From Flavobacterium saccharophilum (GTDB lineage: Bacteria > Bacteroidota > Bacteroidia > Flavobacteriales > Flavobacteriaceae), in assembly GCF_900142735.1 (NCBI RefSeq), contig NZ_FRBY01000004.1, positions 248,001 to 312,000 on the forward strand: a DNA stretch of 64,000 nucleotides, written 5' to 3'. A program made the translations under genes and the position numbers. Of the stretch, positions 43,301 through 51,120 are shown piece by piece (the first letter of the stretch is position 1; the number at the start of each line of letters is the position of its first letter). Under the pieces are notes generated by a model, which ran no database searches, was not told the origin of the DNA, and saw nothing but the letters and a program-made list of their open reading frames with translations.

Positions 43301-43595
43301 TGTTTTCATAATAGGTTAATTTCATAATCATTAACCCCTGAATATTCTTGGTTTCAACCGATTTTACACCGTTTGCAAAGGGTAAAATGTTGACGTAAGT
43401 CTTAGCAAAATAAGCCTCCATCTGGTCTGGCGTATAACCTCCAAAAGGGTGCGCGATATAAATTACCGGCAAATTCATTTTTGGTAAAATATCTACCTTA
43501 ATGTCTTTGATGGCACCAATTCCGAAGAAAAATAAACCAGCCACCATAACTAATATAGAGATGGGTTTGCGGAGTGCAAAACGTATTAAATTCAT
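40314..43595 (-). CDS. RND permease with EF-hand-like insert
   Basis: A 1093-residue inner-membrane transporter, about 40-60 residues longer than AcrB-type proteins. The helix-4 acidic pair is D400-E401 in GILVDESTVTIENIHQH, in place of the D-D pair of HAE1 pumps. Between the two transmembrane halves (about 500-560) a hydrophilic loop contains the 12-residue loop DTDGNGKIGAFE at 533-544, which has all six ligand positions of an EF-hand calcium loop. The second half has RLRPIIMTSVAMIAGMLPMA. The gene follows the TolC gene by 12 bp. The substrate is unknown. A LytS/LytTR two-component system is divergent from the operon and probably controls it. Confidence 0.9.
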   Translation of the reverse strand: MNLIRFALRKPISILVMVAGLFFFGIGAIKDIKVDILPKMNLPVIYIAHPFGGYTPDQMEAYFAKTYVNILPFANGVKSVETKNIQGLMIMKLTYYENTNMAQAAAELSSLSNRIQAAFPPGTQPPFIIRFDASSLPIGQLVLSSKIRSNNELQDLANVYVRASFTSIPGLLSPAPFGGSPRTIEVNVDPDLLRSHNMTPDQIVEAIRINNQTAPSGNVRMGNTNYITPTNNTIKEVKDFENIPLFKGSVQNLKLGDVATVKDGADITAGYALVNGKRSVYISIAKAGDASTWDVVQKLKAELPKIQSTLPEDVKLSYEFDQSVYVINSVKSLITEGIIGAVLTGLMVLLFLGDRRAALIVILTIPISIISGVLFLKLFGQTINLMSLSGLALAIGILVDESTVTIENIHQHLDMGKPKALAIWDACQEIALPKLLILLCILAVFAPAFTMVGIPGALFLPLALAIGFSMVISFLLSQTFVPVMANWLMKGHAKHEHGPEITDDEAEFNKCGLTPESEKQLITQKKDYVERTDTDGNGKIGAFERFRIRFMRTLDRLFPYKKAAALIYLVCATLLAVTFITFIGKDVFPKVNSSQFQLRMRAPDGTRLERTEEKAVIVLKELQKMVGKEHIGISSVYVGQHPSLFSINPIYLFMAGSHEAVFQVSLKEYHVDMDDFKDDFRARIKKVLPDVKLSFEPIELTDKVLSQGSPTPIEVRIAGKDKKRNELYANKIVEKLQKIAYFRDVQIGQPIHYPAMNIDIDRTRAAELGVDMNDISRSLVASTSSSRYTEKNTWVDERAGLSYNVQVQVPLNQMKSKTDIGEIPVLKNSLRPVLSDVAKITPGFVSGENDNLGAMPYITVTANINQTDLGTASKDVAATISSLGELPRGLFISPIGLSKVLEETLSSLQVGLLVAIFVIFLMLAANFQSFKVSLVILTTVPAVVLGALLMLTITGSTLNLQSYMGIIMSVGVSIANAVLLVTNAEQLRKINGNALESAREAAALRLRPIIMTSVAMIAGMLPMAIGHGEGGDQVSPLGRAVIGGLLFSTFAVLLILPLIFAWAQEHTTTQSVSLDPEDEESIHYISSLNKPKV

Positions 43596-43607
43596 TAGGA
43601 TCTATAA

Positions 43608-44993
43608 TTAAAATTCATTTATAAATAAGTCGAAATTGCCTGATGCGGCTACTTTTAGCAAATACGATTGCCACACATTGTTGTTGACGATATCACGGTC
43701 AATTTCGGCACGGTTTAACGTAAACATCGTTTGTGTCAAATCGGTTAAATCGGTTAATCCGTTTTTGTATAAGGTCGATTTTTGCAGATACGCTTTTTGA
43801 GCTGCGTTGACCTGAATTGGCGCTTCGGCAAAATTCTCCAGCGTGATTTTTATTTTATCTTCTGCAAAACTCATTTGCGATTTTAATTCTCTGTCCGCCT
43901 GATTGTATTCTTCTTTCAAAGCCTGAGAAACGAATTTTTGAGCGCTTACTTGTCTGCTCATTCGGAACGGTGTGGTCAAGTTCCAGCTAATTCCAATTCC
44001 GACTAAATAATTAGAACGATCCGGATTTACACCATCCCAATAATTTCTGGTGAAAGCTGTTTGGTCCTGAACATAATTCGTATCGAAACCAGAGGCACGG
44101 GTTTGAACAACTCCGAACGCACTCATCGTTGGATAGTAAAAACGTTTGTATAATTTGGTTTGCTGATCGCTGTAATCGATTCTTGTTTTATAATATTGAA
44201 GCAACGGATGAAGACTATCAGTAGTTTTTTCGGCTGTTAAAATCGCTTTCGGAATTTGATTCACAAACAAAGTGTCTGTTTTGAAATCCTGAGGCGCAAC
44301 GCCCATTAAATCGACTAGTTTATTGTTTTGTTCCTTAACGAAGTTACGAGCCAGGTTCAAAGCAATTTTAGCTTTTGAAACTTCGGCTGTCGCCAATGTA
44401 GAATCGACTCCCGCCAATAATCCGTTTTTAACACGCGCAACAGCTGTCTTTTTGAAAACTTCTGCGCGGCTTAAATTCTTTTGTTGGGAAATCAGTAATC
44501 TTTGGCTAGCCAGTAAATTCAAATAAGCGGCAGAAATTTTGATTTCCTGTTGAAACATTTCCTGTTGCAAATCGCGTTCTTTGGCCTGCACATCAACTTT
44601 AGCCAAATTGATTTTTTCTTTTGCTTTTCCGAAAGTGAAAAAGTCCCAGTTCATATTGACTAAGTAAAGAGCTCCAAAAGCGGAGTTCCAGTTTTGATTG
44701 GGTAAAGCAGGACCTGAAGAAGCAGCGGCCAAACCATTTAATCCGTAAAGAGCACCATTTTGCCCGTTGATCGTTCCGTAATCTTGTTGAGCTGATAAGT
44801 TCAGATTAGGTAAGTAATCGCGTTTGGATTGTTTTAGAGTCTCACGCGAAGCACTGGTGTAATTGCTTTTTGCCCGGATAGAACCGTAGTTTTCAAGACC
44901 TGTTTTTATCGCTTCTTTTAAAGACAAGGTTTGTGAATGACCAATTGAGGCAAAAATCAAGAAAAATAATAAAGTAATTTTTTTGAAATACAT
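43608..44993 (-). CDS. TolC-family outer-membrane channel protein
   Basis: A 461-residue outer-membrane efflux protein, first gene of the second RND operon. I prefer the start at 44993 (MYFKKITLLFFLIFASIGHS, signal peptide cleaved near HSQ); the frame has three extra codons. The repeated helical hairpins with ASRETLKQSKRDYLPNLNLS and LLAGVDSTLATAEVSKAKIA mark the TolC/OEP fold. No lipid-anchored cysteine is present, unlike the first system. A minus-strand TAATTTTG (45027-45020) lies about 27 bp upstream as a possible -7 element. Confidence 0.9.
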   Translation of the reverse strand: MYFKKITLLFFLIFASIGHSQTLSLKEAIKTGLENYGSIRAKSNYTSASRETLKQSKRDYLPNLNLSAQQDYGTINGQNGALYGLNGLAAASSGPALPNQNWNSAFGALYLVNMNWDFFTFGKAKEKINLAKVDVQAKERDLQQEMFQQEIKISAAYLNLLASQRLLISQQKNLSRAEVFKKTAVARVKNGLLAGVDSTLATAEVSKAKIALNLARNFVKEQNNKLVDLMGVAPQDFKTDTLFVNQIPKAILTAEKTTDSLHPLLQYYKTRIDYSDQQTKLYKRFYYPTMSAFGVVQTRASGFDTNYVQDQTAFTRNYWDGVNPDRSNYLVGIGISWNLTTPFRMSRQVSAQKFVSQALKEEYNQADRELKSQMSFAEDKIKITLENFAEAPIQVNAAQKAYLQKSTLYKNGLTDLTDLTQTMFTLNRAEIDRDIVNNNVWQSYLLKVAASGNFDLFINEF

Positions 44994-45019
44994 AAAACTC
45001 AAAGTGTGAAATTATGTCC

Positions 45020-45105
45020 CAAAATTATTTCTCTTATGCCGATATAAGCCTTCTTAAATGATGTAATGCAATTAAAAATGACCAATTGAATTTGTCATTT
45101 ATTGG
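45020..45105. promoter_or_regulatory. Divergent control region with -7 element and nested palindrome
   Basis: TAATTTTG (minus strand, 45027-45020) is an exact TANNTTTG match for the RND operon. AAATGAC-N11-GTCATTT (45076-45100) and CCAAT...ATTGG (45082-45105) form interlaced inverted repeats in the same 150-bp gap, a possible binding site for the LytTR regulator. The binding assignment is inferred from position only. Confidence 0.45.
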
Positions 45106-45156
45106 GAATGATAATTAAATATTTGTCTTTAATTTGTAAACTATTTAAAAATTAAA

Positions 45157-46194
45157 ATGAATAAAAAGTTTGATAACATTCTGGATAACAAATGGTGGCA
45201 GGAGATTGCTGTCGTCGCGTTTTCCTTTACCATATATACTTTAAAAAACGACTGGATGCTCTTTAGTTCAATGACATCCGTTTTAATGGGCATATTTTTC
45301 TACTTCATTTTATACATGCACGCCCAGTTCAATCGCTTTTTTTTGCTGCCAATATTATTCAAAACCCGTCGTCCTTTAACTTATGTTTTTCTAACGCTTT
45401 TTGGAGTGTTCGTGTTTTCGGTCATTTTGTACGAAATCACGATGCTGGATATGTTCAGCAATTGCCGCTTGTATCAGAACTCACATCAAAGAAGTTATGT
45501 GTATCAATTGGCTAGTGTTTTAGGAACTTTGGTTTGTATTTTGAGTCCGATTATTGTTTTTAAATTCTACAGAATTCACAAGAAACAAACGGATGAAACG
45601 TTATTATTCAACCAAATGCAATTGAATTCTTTAAAAGGACAATTGAATCCGCATTTTTTATTTAATACTTTCAATACGCTTTACGGAATCAGTTTGGAAT
45701 TCCCGGAAAGAACGCCGGATTTGATTATGAAAGTATCGCAATTAATGCGTTATCAACTGGAAAGTAATAACAAACAATGCGTATCTTTAGAAGAGGAACT
45801 GCAATTTATAAACAGTTATGTTCAGCTTGAAAAAGAAAGAGTAGGGTACCGTTGCGATATTACATACGATTGTAAAATTGATAATGAAAATGCTTATAAA
45901 GTATCGCCAATGTTGTTGATTGCGTTTATAGAAAATGCTTTTAAACACGGAACCTGCGCGATCGAAAAATGTTTTGTGAGAATCATAGTTACCGTAGAAA
46001 ACGGATTGTTGCATTTGCATGTTGTAAATTCAATTCCAACGAAAAAAGCAGATGTAATTTCAACTAAAATTGGTTTAAAAAACACGATTGAACGTTTGAA
46101 TTTAATTTATGGAAAAGACTATAAATTAGATATTCAGGATGATAAAAACACCTACATCGTTGATTTGAAATTGCAACTCAAAAAGTTTCTGTAA
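45157..46194 (+). CDS. LytS-type sensor histidine kinase
   Basis: A 345-residue membrane histidine kinase. The N-terminal 140 residues contain four hydrophobic segments. The His_kinase domain has the LytS pattern LKGQLNPHFLFNTFNTLYG with H166 as the phosphorylated residue, and the HATPase_c region has PMLLIAFIENAFKHG and KIGLKNTIERLNLIYG. Its stop overlaps the response-regulator start by one base (TAATG), so both are made together. It is divergent from the second RND operon, which it may regulate. Confidence 0.93.
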   Translation: MNKKFDNILDNKWWQEIAVVAFSFTIYTLKNDWMLFSSMTSVLMGIFFYFILYMHAQFNRFFLLPILFKTRRPLTYVFLTLFGVFVFSVILYEITMLDMFSNCRLYQNSHQRSYVYQLASVLGTLVCILSPIIVFKFYRIHKKQTDETLLFNQMQLNSLKGQLNPHFLFNTFNTLYGISLEFPERTPDLIMKVSQLMRYQLESNNKQCVSLEEELQFINSYVQLEKERVGYRCDITYDCKIDNENAYKVSPMLLIAFIENAFKHGTCAIEKCFVRIIVTVENGLLHLHVVNSIPTKKADVISTKIGLKNTIERLNLIYGKDYKLDIQDDKNTYIVDLKLQLKKFL

Positions 46195-46892
46195 TGAAAG
46201 ACCCAAAGAAATGTATAATTGTGGATGATGAGCCGGCAGCGCATTACGTGCTGGCCAACTACATCAAACAAAACCCGCAGTTAGAATTGGTTTTTCAGGG
46301 CTATAATGGCATTGAAGCAATGGATTATTTGCGTGAAAATCACGTTGATTTGATGTTTTTGGATATCAATATGCCGGAGATTTCCGGAATGGAATTGTTG
46401 AAGATTATTCCAACGCATCCCAAAACTATTTTAACGACTGCTTATTCTGAATTTGCATTGGAAAGTTACGATTATGGTGTAATTGATTATCTGCTGAAAC
46501 CGATTTATTTTCCGAGATTTTTGAAAGCGGTAGACCGTTTTTTTTCAACCGAAAATGCAAAAGCGAAAGAAGAGGAAGTAGCTGTAAATTCGATTAGCGT
46601 AAAAGTGGACGGTTATTTTATGGACATTGAATTGGATCAGCTTTTGTTCGCACAGAGTTTTGGAAATTACGTGAAACTACATACAATGAAAAGAACGTAT
46701 TTAGCCTCCATAACCACAAGTGAATTAGAAAAATGCCTTCCGGAAAAGAGCTTTATGCGCATTCACAAATCGTATATCGTGGCTTTGGATAAAATTGATG
46801 TTACCGAAAAAGATTTTGTAATTATTAAAAACGAAAAACTCCCCATTGGGATTACCTATAAAAGAGAATTGTCTGACCGACTTAAAAAGTAG
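46194..46892 (+). CDS. LytTR-type response regulator
   Basis: A 232-residue regulator with an N-terminal receiver domain (CIIVDDEPAAHYVLANYIKQ; phosphoacceptor D57 in LMFLDINMPEISGMELL; LTTAYSEFALESYDYGVIDYLLKP) and a C-terminal LytTR DNA-binding domain (about 130-230, with LLFAQSFGNYVKLHT, MRIHKSYIVAL and LPIGITYKREL). It is the partner of the LytS kinase encoded just before. A terminator follows 160 bp downstream. The divergent RND operon is the most likely target. Confidence 0.93.
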   Translation: MKDPKKCIIVDDEPAAHYVLANYIKQNPQLELVFQGYNGIEAMDYLRENHVDLMFLDINMPEISGMELLKIIPTHPKTILTTAYSEFALESYDYGVIDYLLKPIYFPRFLKAVDRFFSTENAKAKEEEVAVNSISVKVDGYFMDIELDQLLFAQSFGNYVKLHTMKRTYLASITTSELEKCLPEKSFMRIHKSYIVALDKIDVTEKDFVIIKNEKLPIGITYKRELSDRLKK

Positions 46893-46899
46893 TGAAGTG

Positions 46900-47040
46900 C
46901 ATTTAGATGTCAGATGCAAGATGCAAGATGGATGACGTAAAATTCAAGGTTTAAAAAGAAATTGACTCATAGAATTCAACTCATAATTCACAATTTACAA
47001 TTTACAATTTACAATTCATATAAGATTGCTTACTAATTCA
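46900..47040. repeat. Low-complexity stretch after the LytTR gene
   Basis: GATGCAAGATGCAAGATGGA near 46911-46930 and triple TTTACAATTTACAATTTACA near 46993-47012. The same words occur at 1-257, 15.1 kb and 47.86 kb. No gene is present. Confidence 0.5.
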
Positions 47041-47050
47041 GTTATTTAAG

Positions 47051-47088
47051 AAAAAGCCTGTAAAGATTAATTTCTTGCAGGCTTTTTT
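47051..47088 (+). terminator. Terminator of the LytS/LytTR operon
   Basis: AAAAAGCCTG pairs with CAGGCTTTTTT (47078-47088), with extra pairing inside the loop, followed by T-rich DNA. Confidence 0.85.
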
Positions 47089-47167
47089 GATTTATGTGAT
47101 GACCATTTTTTGATGTTTATTTAAAAGTGTCTTTCTACTTTTTAAAAATCAAGTCTTGTTCGTAAAA

Positions 47168-47175
47168 TATCTTTG
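47168..47175 (+). promoter_or_regulatory. -7 element for the PepSY-like gene
   Basis: TATCTTTG matches TANNTTTG and lies 78 bp before the ATG at 47253. No -33 at the proper distance is seen. Confidence 0.4.
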
Positions 47176-47252
47176 AAGTCTGTTTTTTCTTACCTAAAAA
47201 GCAGTAATTTTAATACACTAAATTAAGAGTAATTAATTTAAATATTGAAATC

Positions 47253-47726
47253 ATGAAAAACGTATTTATAGCGGTTTTGTTATTATGTAGTGGCTTTTTG
47301 ATGGCGCAGGAAGGAACGAATATGAAAGAGAAAATAACGCCGCCAGAGAAAGTGTTGTTTACTTTTCAGAAAGAATATCCCAATAAAGTACCGGTTTGGG
47401 CAATGGAATATGTTGGAGATGATAATGATGAAGTTCGTTACGAAGCGAAATTTAAAACCGATACAAATGCCGAAGCGCTTGCTGTCTATGATAATTTAGG
47501 CGTGTTAAAAGCGTACGAGTTGCAAATTCCGTTAAGTCAGTTGCCCGCAAAAGCGCAGGCTTATTTAAAGAAAAATTATCCGCCAAAAGCGATTAAAGAA
47601 ATTGCAGTTGTGGTAGATTATAAAAGCAAAACAACCTATGAAGTGATGGTTGAAAAAGCTTCCAGATTTTATGATGTTGTGTTCGATAAAAACGGAGGTT
47701 TTGATGTCATCATAGAGAAAAACTAA
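47253..47726 (+). CDS. Exported PepSY-like (DUF2874-type) protein
   Basis: A 157-residue protein with a signal peptide (MKNVFIAVLLLCSGFLMAQ). The mature part has the features of PepSY-like domains found in Bacteroidota: FQKEYPNKVPVWAMEYVGDD, an acidic EVRYEAKF strand, QLPAKAQAYLKKNYPPKAIK and a final VVFDKNGGF. It is periplasmic and may act as an inhibitor or metal-binding protein; this is unproven. It lies downstream of the two-component system but is separated from it by a terminator, and has its own terminator after it. Confidence 0.8.
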   Translation: MKNVFIAVLLLCSGFLMAQEGTNMKEKITPPEKVLFTFQKEYPNKVPVWAMEYVGDDNDEVRYEAKFKTDTNAEALAVYDNLGVLKAYELQIPLSQLPAKAQAYLKKNYPPKAIKEIAVVVDYKSKTTYEVMVEKASRFYDVVFDKNGGFDVIIEKN

Positions 47727-47763
47727 AATACGGACTTACTAATTCATTATATTTTTAAAAGAC

Positions 47764-47803
47764 AAACCCGATAGATTTTAATGTCCATCGGGTTTTGTTT
47801 TTT
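47764..47803 (+). terminator. Terminator after the PepSY-like gene
   Basis: AAACCCGAT pairs with ATCGGGTTTT, followed by GTTTTTT, about 40 bp after the stop codon. Confidence 0.85.
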
Positions 47804-47891
47804 AAATTATAAACTGCCAGGTTTTATTTATTGAAGGAACTGTCATTTCACTTTTTACCATTCACAATTCACAATTAACAATTCACAATTA

Positions 47892-48656
47892 TTACAGCAT
47901 CATTCCCCCAGAAACCTCAATACGCTGTGCGTTTACCCAACGTGCCTCTTCGGTACATAAAAAAGCAACAACACCGCCAATATCATCTGGTAAACCAACT
48001 CTTCCCAGAGCAGTTACAGAAGCAATTTGTTGGTTCATTTGCTCATTGTCACGAACAACACCTCCGCCAAAGTCAGTTTCGATGGCACCCGGAGCCACAA
48101 CATTAGCTCTGATTTTTCTTGCGCCTAATTCTTTAGCCTGATATTTGGTCAATGTTTCAATTGCCCCTTTCATTGAAGCATAAGCCGCATAACCCGGGAA
48201 AGAGAATCTCGCTAATCCTGTAGAGATATTTACGATTCCGCCACCGTCGTTCATTACATTCAATGCTTTTTGAGTTAGGAAAAATGGCCCTTTAAACTGA
48301 ATATTAGTCAATTGATCAAATTCTGCTTCCGTTGTTCCGATGAATGAATTATGAATTCCGATTCCGGCATTGTTCACTAGAAAATCGAGTTTATCGGTTT
48401 TAAAAGTGCTTTTCAGTACTTCTGAAACGTTTGTAAAGAAAGAATCAAAAGTACCTGAATCGGCAACATTCAATTGAAGCGAAGCTGCTTTTTGACCTAA
48501 GTTTTCGATTTCTTTTACAACTGAATCCGCTTCTTCTTTTTTGCTGTTGTACGTAATGATTACATCGATTCCTTTTTGTGCAATTGCAATTGCCATGTTT
48601 TTCCCTAAACCTCTGCTGCCGCCTGTTACTAAGGCGATTTTTGTATTTACTGCCAT
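47892..48656 (-). CDS. Short-chain dehydrogenase/reductase
   Basis: A 254-residue classical SDR enzyme. The cofactor motif VTGGSRGLGKNMA is at residues 10-22, NNAGIG at about 93-98, and the catalytic Tyr-Lys pair lies in the AAYASMKGAIETLTKY region (YxxxK) after the Ser of NISTGLA. It ends with the usual NAQRIEVSGGMML. The substrate is unknown. It is followed downstream by low-complexity DNA, and the second SDR gene at 48948 starts a little upstream on the same strand, so the pair may be related in function or share regulation by the AraC protein at 50051. Confidence 0.9.
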   Translation of the reverse strand: MAVNTKIALVTGGSRGLGKNMAIAIAQKGIDVIITYNSKKEEADSVVKEIENLGQKAASLQLNVADSGTFDSFFTNVSEVLKSTFKTDKLDFLVNNAGIGIHNSFIGTTEAEFDQLTNIQFKGPFFLTQKALNVMNDGGGIVNISTGLARFSFPGYAAYASMKGAIETLTKYQAKELGARKIRANVVAPGAIETDFGGGVVRDNEQMNQQIASVTALGRVGLPDDIGGVVAFLCTEEARWVNAQRIEVSGGMML

Positions 48657-48685
48657 TTTATTTTAGATTTTAGATTGTTGATTTT

Positions 48686-48746
48686 AGAATAGAGAATAGA
48701 GAATAGAGAATAGAGAATAGAGAATATAGATTATAGATTATAGATT
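48686..48746. repeat. GAATAGA microsatellite
   Basis: Five near-exact units of AATAGAG (AATAGAGAATAGAGAATAGA) followed by ATAGATTATAG units. The stretch lies upstream of the SDR start at 48656 and could affect its expression by length variation. Confidence 0.7.
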
Positions 48747-48804
48747 ATTTGAAATATTTATTAGAAAAAATCTGCTGAATCTGCTAAATCTGCGTGAGAA
48801 AATT

Positions 48805-48944
48805 AAACACATAGAAAACATAGGATTTTTTTGTCTTTAATTAGACTATGGAAAGAAACTAAGTTTCTAACACATAGCTATGTGTTTTTAGGTTAATGAA
48901 ATGCCTTTTTTAAGCGTTCTAATTATCTATGTTTCTATGTGTTT
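48805..48944. repeat. Long hairpin element, ACACATAG family, copy B
   Basis: AAACACATAGAAAACATAG (48805-48823) and CTATGTTTCTATGTGTTT (48927-48944) are inverted repeats; the inside contains GAAACTAAGTTTC and CACATAGCTATGTG. It ends 3 bp before the stop of the SDR at 48948. Copy A is at 14138. Confidence 0.72.
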
Positions 48945-48947
48945 AAA

Positions 48948-49676
48948 TTATAAGCTGCCGTGTAACGCCTCAAATGAAGCTTTTAATTCCGGTACGCTTG
49001 CGTTTAGTCTTGTTTCACTGGTACCGAAAGTAAGTTCGTTTTTGCCTTGTTTTAATTGTTCGAAAATGGAAACAATAAAGTCAGCCACGCTTGGGTGCGC
49101 ATTATGAAGTCCAACTCCTCCAAGATCTGTATTTAATGCTGGCGGAATAATTTCGATAACTTCAATGTTTTTTGCTTTTAAAATATGACGAAGTGAAAGT
49201 GTAAACGAACGGAAGAAAGCTTTTGTAGCCGAATAAACCGGAACTTTTGCGAAAGGTGAAAAGGCCAATCCGGAAGTTACATTCATTACCGTTGTCAATG
49301 ATTCTAATTGAATAAATAAAGAAGTTAAATGCAACGGCCCTTCGATATTAGTGCTCAATTCTGTTTTCATACTTTCGTAGAAATCAGCATCGGCAACAGA
49401 AACCCATTTTTGGATTCCGGCGTTGTTGATTAGTACATTTAAATTTGGATGATTTTCGGCAATCCATTCGTAAAGTGCGATGCGCTCTTTTTCATCTGAT
49501 AAGTCACATACTTTTGTAATTACGGTTGGGAATTTTGCTTTAACTTCATCTAAAACAGATTCTCTTCTTCCGCAGATAATTACAGTATTGTTTTCCTGAA
49601 TAAAACGTTCGGTCAGGCCAAGTCCAATTCCGCTTGCACCGCCTGTTATTAAAATTTTGTTGTTTGCTAATTTCAT
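48948..49676 (-). CDS. Short-chain dehydrogenase, DltE-like
   Basis: A 242-residue SDR enzyme; I chose the ATG at 49676 (MKLANNKILITGGASGIGLG) over the upstream one at 49688. The cofactor motif GGASGIGLG is at residues 12-20, NNAGIQ follows at about 82, and the active-site Tyr-Lys is in VPVYSATKAFFR. It resembles the DltE-type oxidoreductases of Bacteroidota (VEIIPPALNTDLGG). The substrate is unknown. An AraC-type regulator gene lies 370 bp upstream on the same strand. Confidence 0.88.
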   Translation of the reverse strand: MKLANNKILITGGASGIGLGLTERFIQENNTVIICGRRESVLDEVKAKFPTVITKVCDLSDEKERIALYEWIAENHPNLNVLINNAGIQKWVSVADADFYESMKTELSTNIEGPLHLTSLFIQLESLTTVMNVTSGLAFSPFAKVPVYSATKAFFRSFTLSLRHILKAKNIEVIEIIPPALNTDLGGVGLHNAHPSVADFIVSIFEQLKQGKNELTFGTSETRLNASVPELKASFEALHGSL

Positions 49677-49688
49677 CTTTTTGATCAT

Positions 49689-50050
49689 TTAAATTGATAA
49701 GACAAAGGTAGGAGCAAAGCAGAGCTGGGGAATTGTAAATTTCAAATGAAAGTTTGCGAAATTCAAATCGGTAAACAAAATTCAATGACAAAAATCAATA
49801 TCAATGTCAACAAAAAAAAACAATTTAAAATTCCAAATTCGAAATCTCATTTTTATGTCTTATTTACAGAAGTGGAAGGATCTGTTAAATTTTGCAGACG
49901 TATAATTGAACGCCGATGACGCGGATTCGCCTTGCGAAGACACTGATTATCACGGATTTTTTAACTAATCTATATCTAAAGCTCTAATTTCAAACCTGAA
50001 GCCTGAAACCTGACACGAGGCTTTAGCCGAAATGGCGAAGCAAACAAAAA
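49689..50050. other. Intergenic stretch without a gene
   Basis: AT-rich DNA with a fragment of a dispersed repeat at about 49907-49960 (CCGATGACGCGGATTCG, related to the CGTCATCCG repeats at 15.4 kb). The segment near 49985 (CAAACCTGAAGCCTGAAACC) repeats CCTGAA words. Nothing else was recognised. Confidence 0.45.
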
Positions 50051-50974
50051 TTAACTTCTAAAAGCTAATGGCGTGAACGAAGTTTGTTTTTTAAAGAAAT
50101 TAGAAAAGTGCGCCAGTTCTTCAAAACCCAATGAGAAAGCGATTTCAGAAATGTTCCAATCGGTTTGTTTTAAAAGGATTTTGGCTTCGTTTATTAAACG
50201 GGTGCTGATTAATTCGGTTGTGGTTTTTCCGGTGTTTTCTTTTAAAACTTTATTCAAATGATTCACGTGAACGGATAATCTTTCTGCAAAATCTTTGGCT
50301 GTTCTCAATTCTAATCGCTGATGTGGTGACTCAATTGGGAATTGTCTTTCTAATAATTCGGCAAATAAAGACGAAACTCTTGCCGCCGAATTATGTTTAG
50401 AATATAATGCTGTTATAGGCTGTAATTTTTGTCCAAAGTGAATTAACTCCGCGACATAATTTCGAATCAAATCGTATTTATAGATATAATCAGAGTTGAT
50501 TTCTTTTTGTATTTTGTTGAAAATCAATTCTACTTCGTTTACTTCTTCGTCGGTGAGCTGAAAAATAGGATAACCGTCAGAAGCAAAGATTGGGAGATCG
50601 TCTAAATCAATTCCACTTTTATTTTTGGATAAAAATTCACTGGTGAAAACACAAAATTGTCCGGATTGATTGGTGTCTTGTGGTATATAATTGTATGGGA
50701 TTTTTGGTGTAGCAAATAAAAGCCCCTGCTTTTCGATTTCGATTATCTTATCAGCATATTCAGATCTGTTTTTGCCGCGTATCAGACTTATTTTATAGTA
50801 AGCTCTTCTGTCATAAGGCATAGACGGCTTGTCTTTCATTCTCTCCAGCAGCTCTTTAATGTCAAAAACATTAAAATGACCAATTTCTTTTTTGATGTCG
50901 TTGGGTATTAAGGAACTTGGTTCAACAGAAGAACCTTCGGTAATATCCTGATAAAATGAATCGAGGGATTTCAT
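50051..50974 (-). CDS. AraC-family transcriptional regulator
   Basis: A 307-residue regulator of the AraC type. The N-terminal ~170 residues are a sensor region with FNVFDIKELLERMKDKPSMP and CVFTSEFLSKN, a pattern common in Bacteroidota regulators of this family. The last 100 residues hold the helix-turn-helix domain: KDFAERLSVHVNHLNKVLKE with TTTELIS, then NISEIAFSLGFEELAHFSNF and the end FKKQTSFTPLAFRS. Two SDR genes downstream on the same strand are candidate targets. A TATATTTG (minus strand, 51001-50994) is 20 bp upstream of the start. Confidence 0.88.
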   Translation of the reverse strand: MKSLDSFYQDITEGSSVEPSSLIPNDIKKEIGHFNVFDIKELLERMKDKPSMPYDRRAYYKISLIRGKNRSEYADKIIEIEKQGLLFATPKIPYNYIPQDTNQSGQFCVFTSEFLSKNKSGIDLDDLPIFASDGYPIFQLTDEEVNEVELIFNKIQKEINSDYIYKYDLIRNYVAELIHFGQKLQPITALYSKHNSAARVSSLFAELLERQFPIESPHQRLELRTAKDFAERLSVHVNHLNKVLKENTGKTTTELISTRLINEAKILLKQTDWNISEIAFSLGFEELAHFSNFFKKQTSFTPLAFRS

Positions 50975-51026
50975 AAGTGTGAATTGTAAAATTCAAATAT
51001 ACGAAAAATTTTGATGGGTAAGTTTA

Positions 51027-51117
51027 TTTGCCACAAAGGCACTAAGACGCAAAGTTTATTTTTTTCATTACGTAATCGCAATGACCAATCTTTGTGTCTT
51101 AGTGCCTTTGTGGCAAA
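51027..51117. repeat. 28-bp inverted repeat hairpin at the 2H gene end
   Basis: TTTGCCACAAAGGCACTAAG (in the arm 51027-51054) is the reverse complement of 51090-51117 except for one G-T pair. It ends 3 bp before the stop of the 2H phosphoesterase gene. The arm words (GCCTTTGTGGCAAA) also occur near 15655. It may act as a terminator or mRNA stabiliser. Confidence 0.78.
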
Positions 51118-51120
51118 AGC

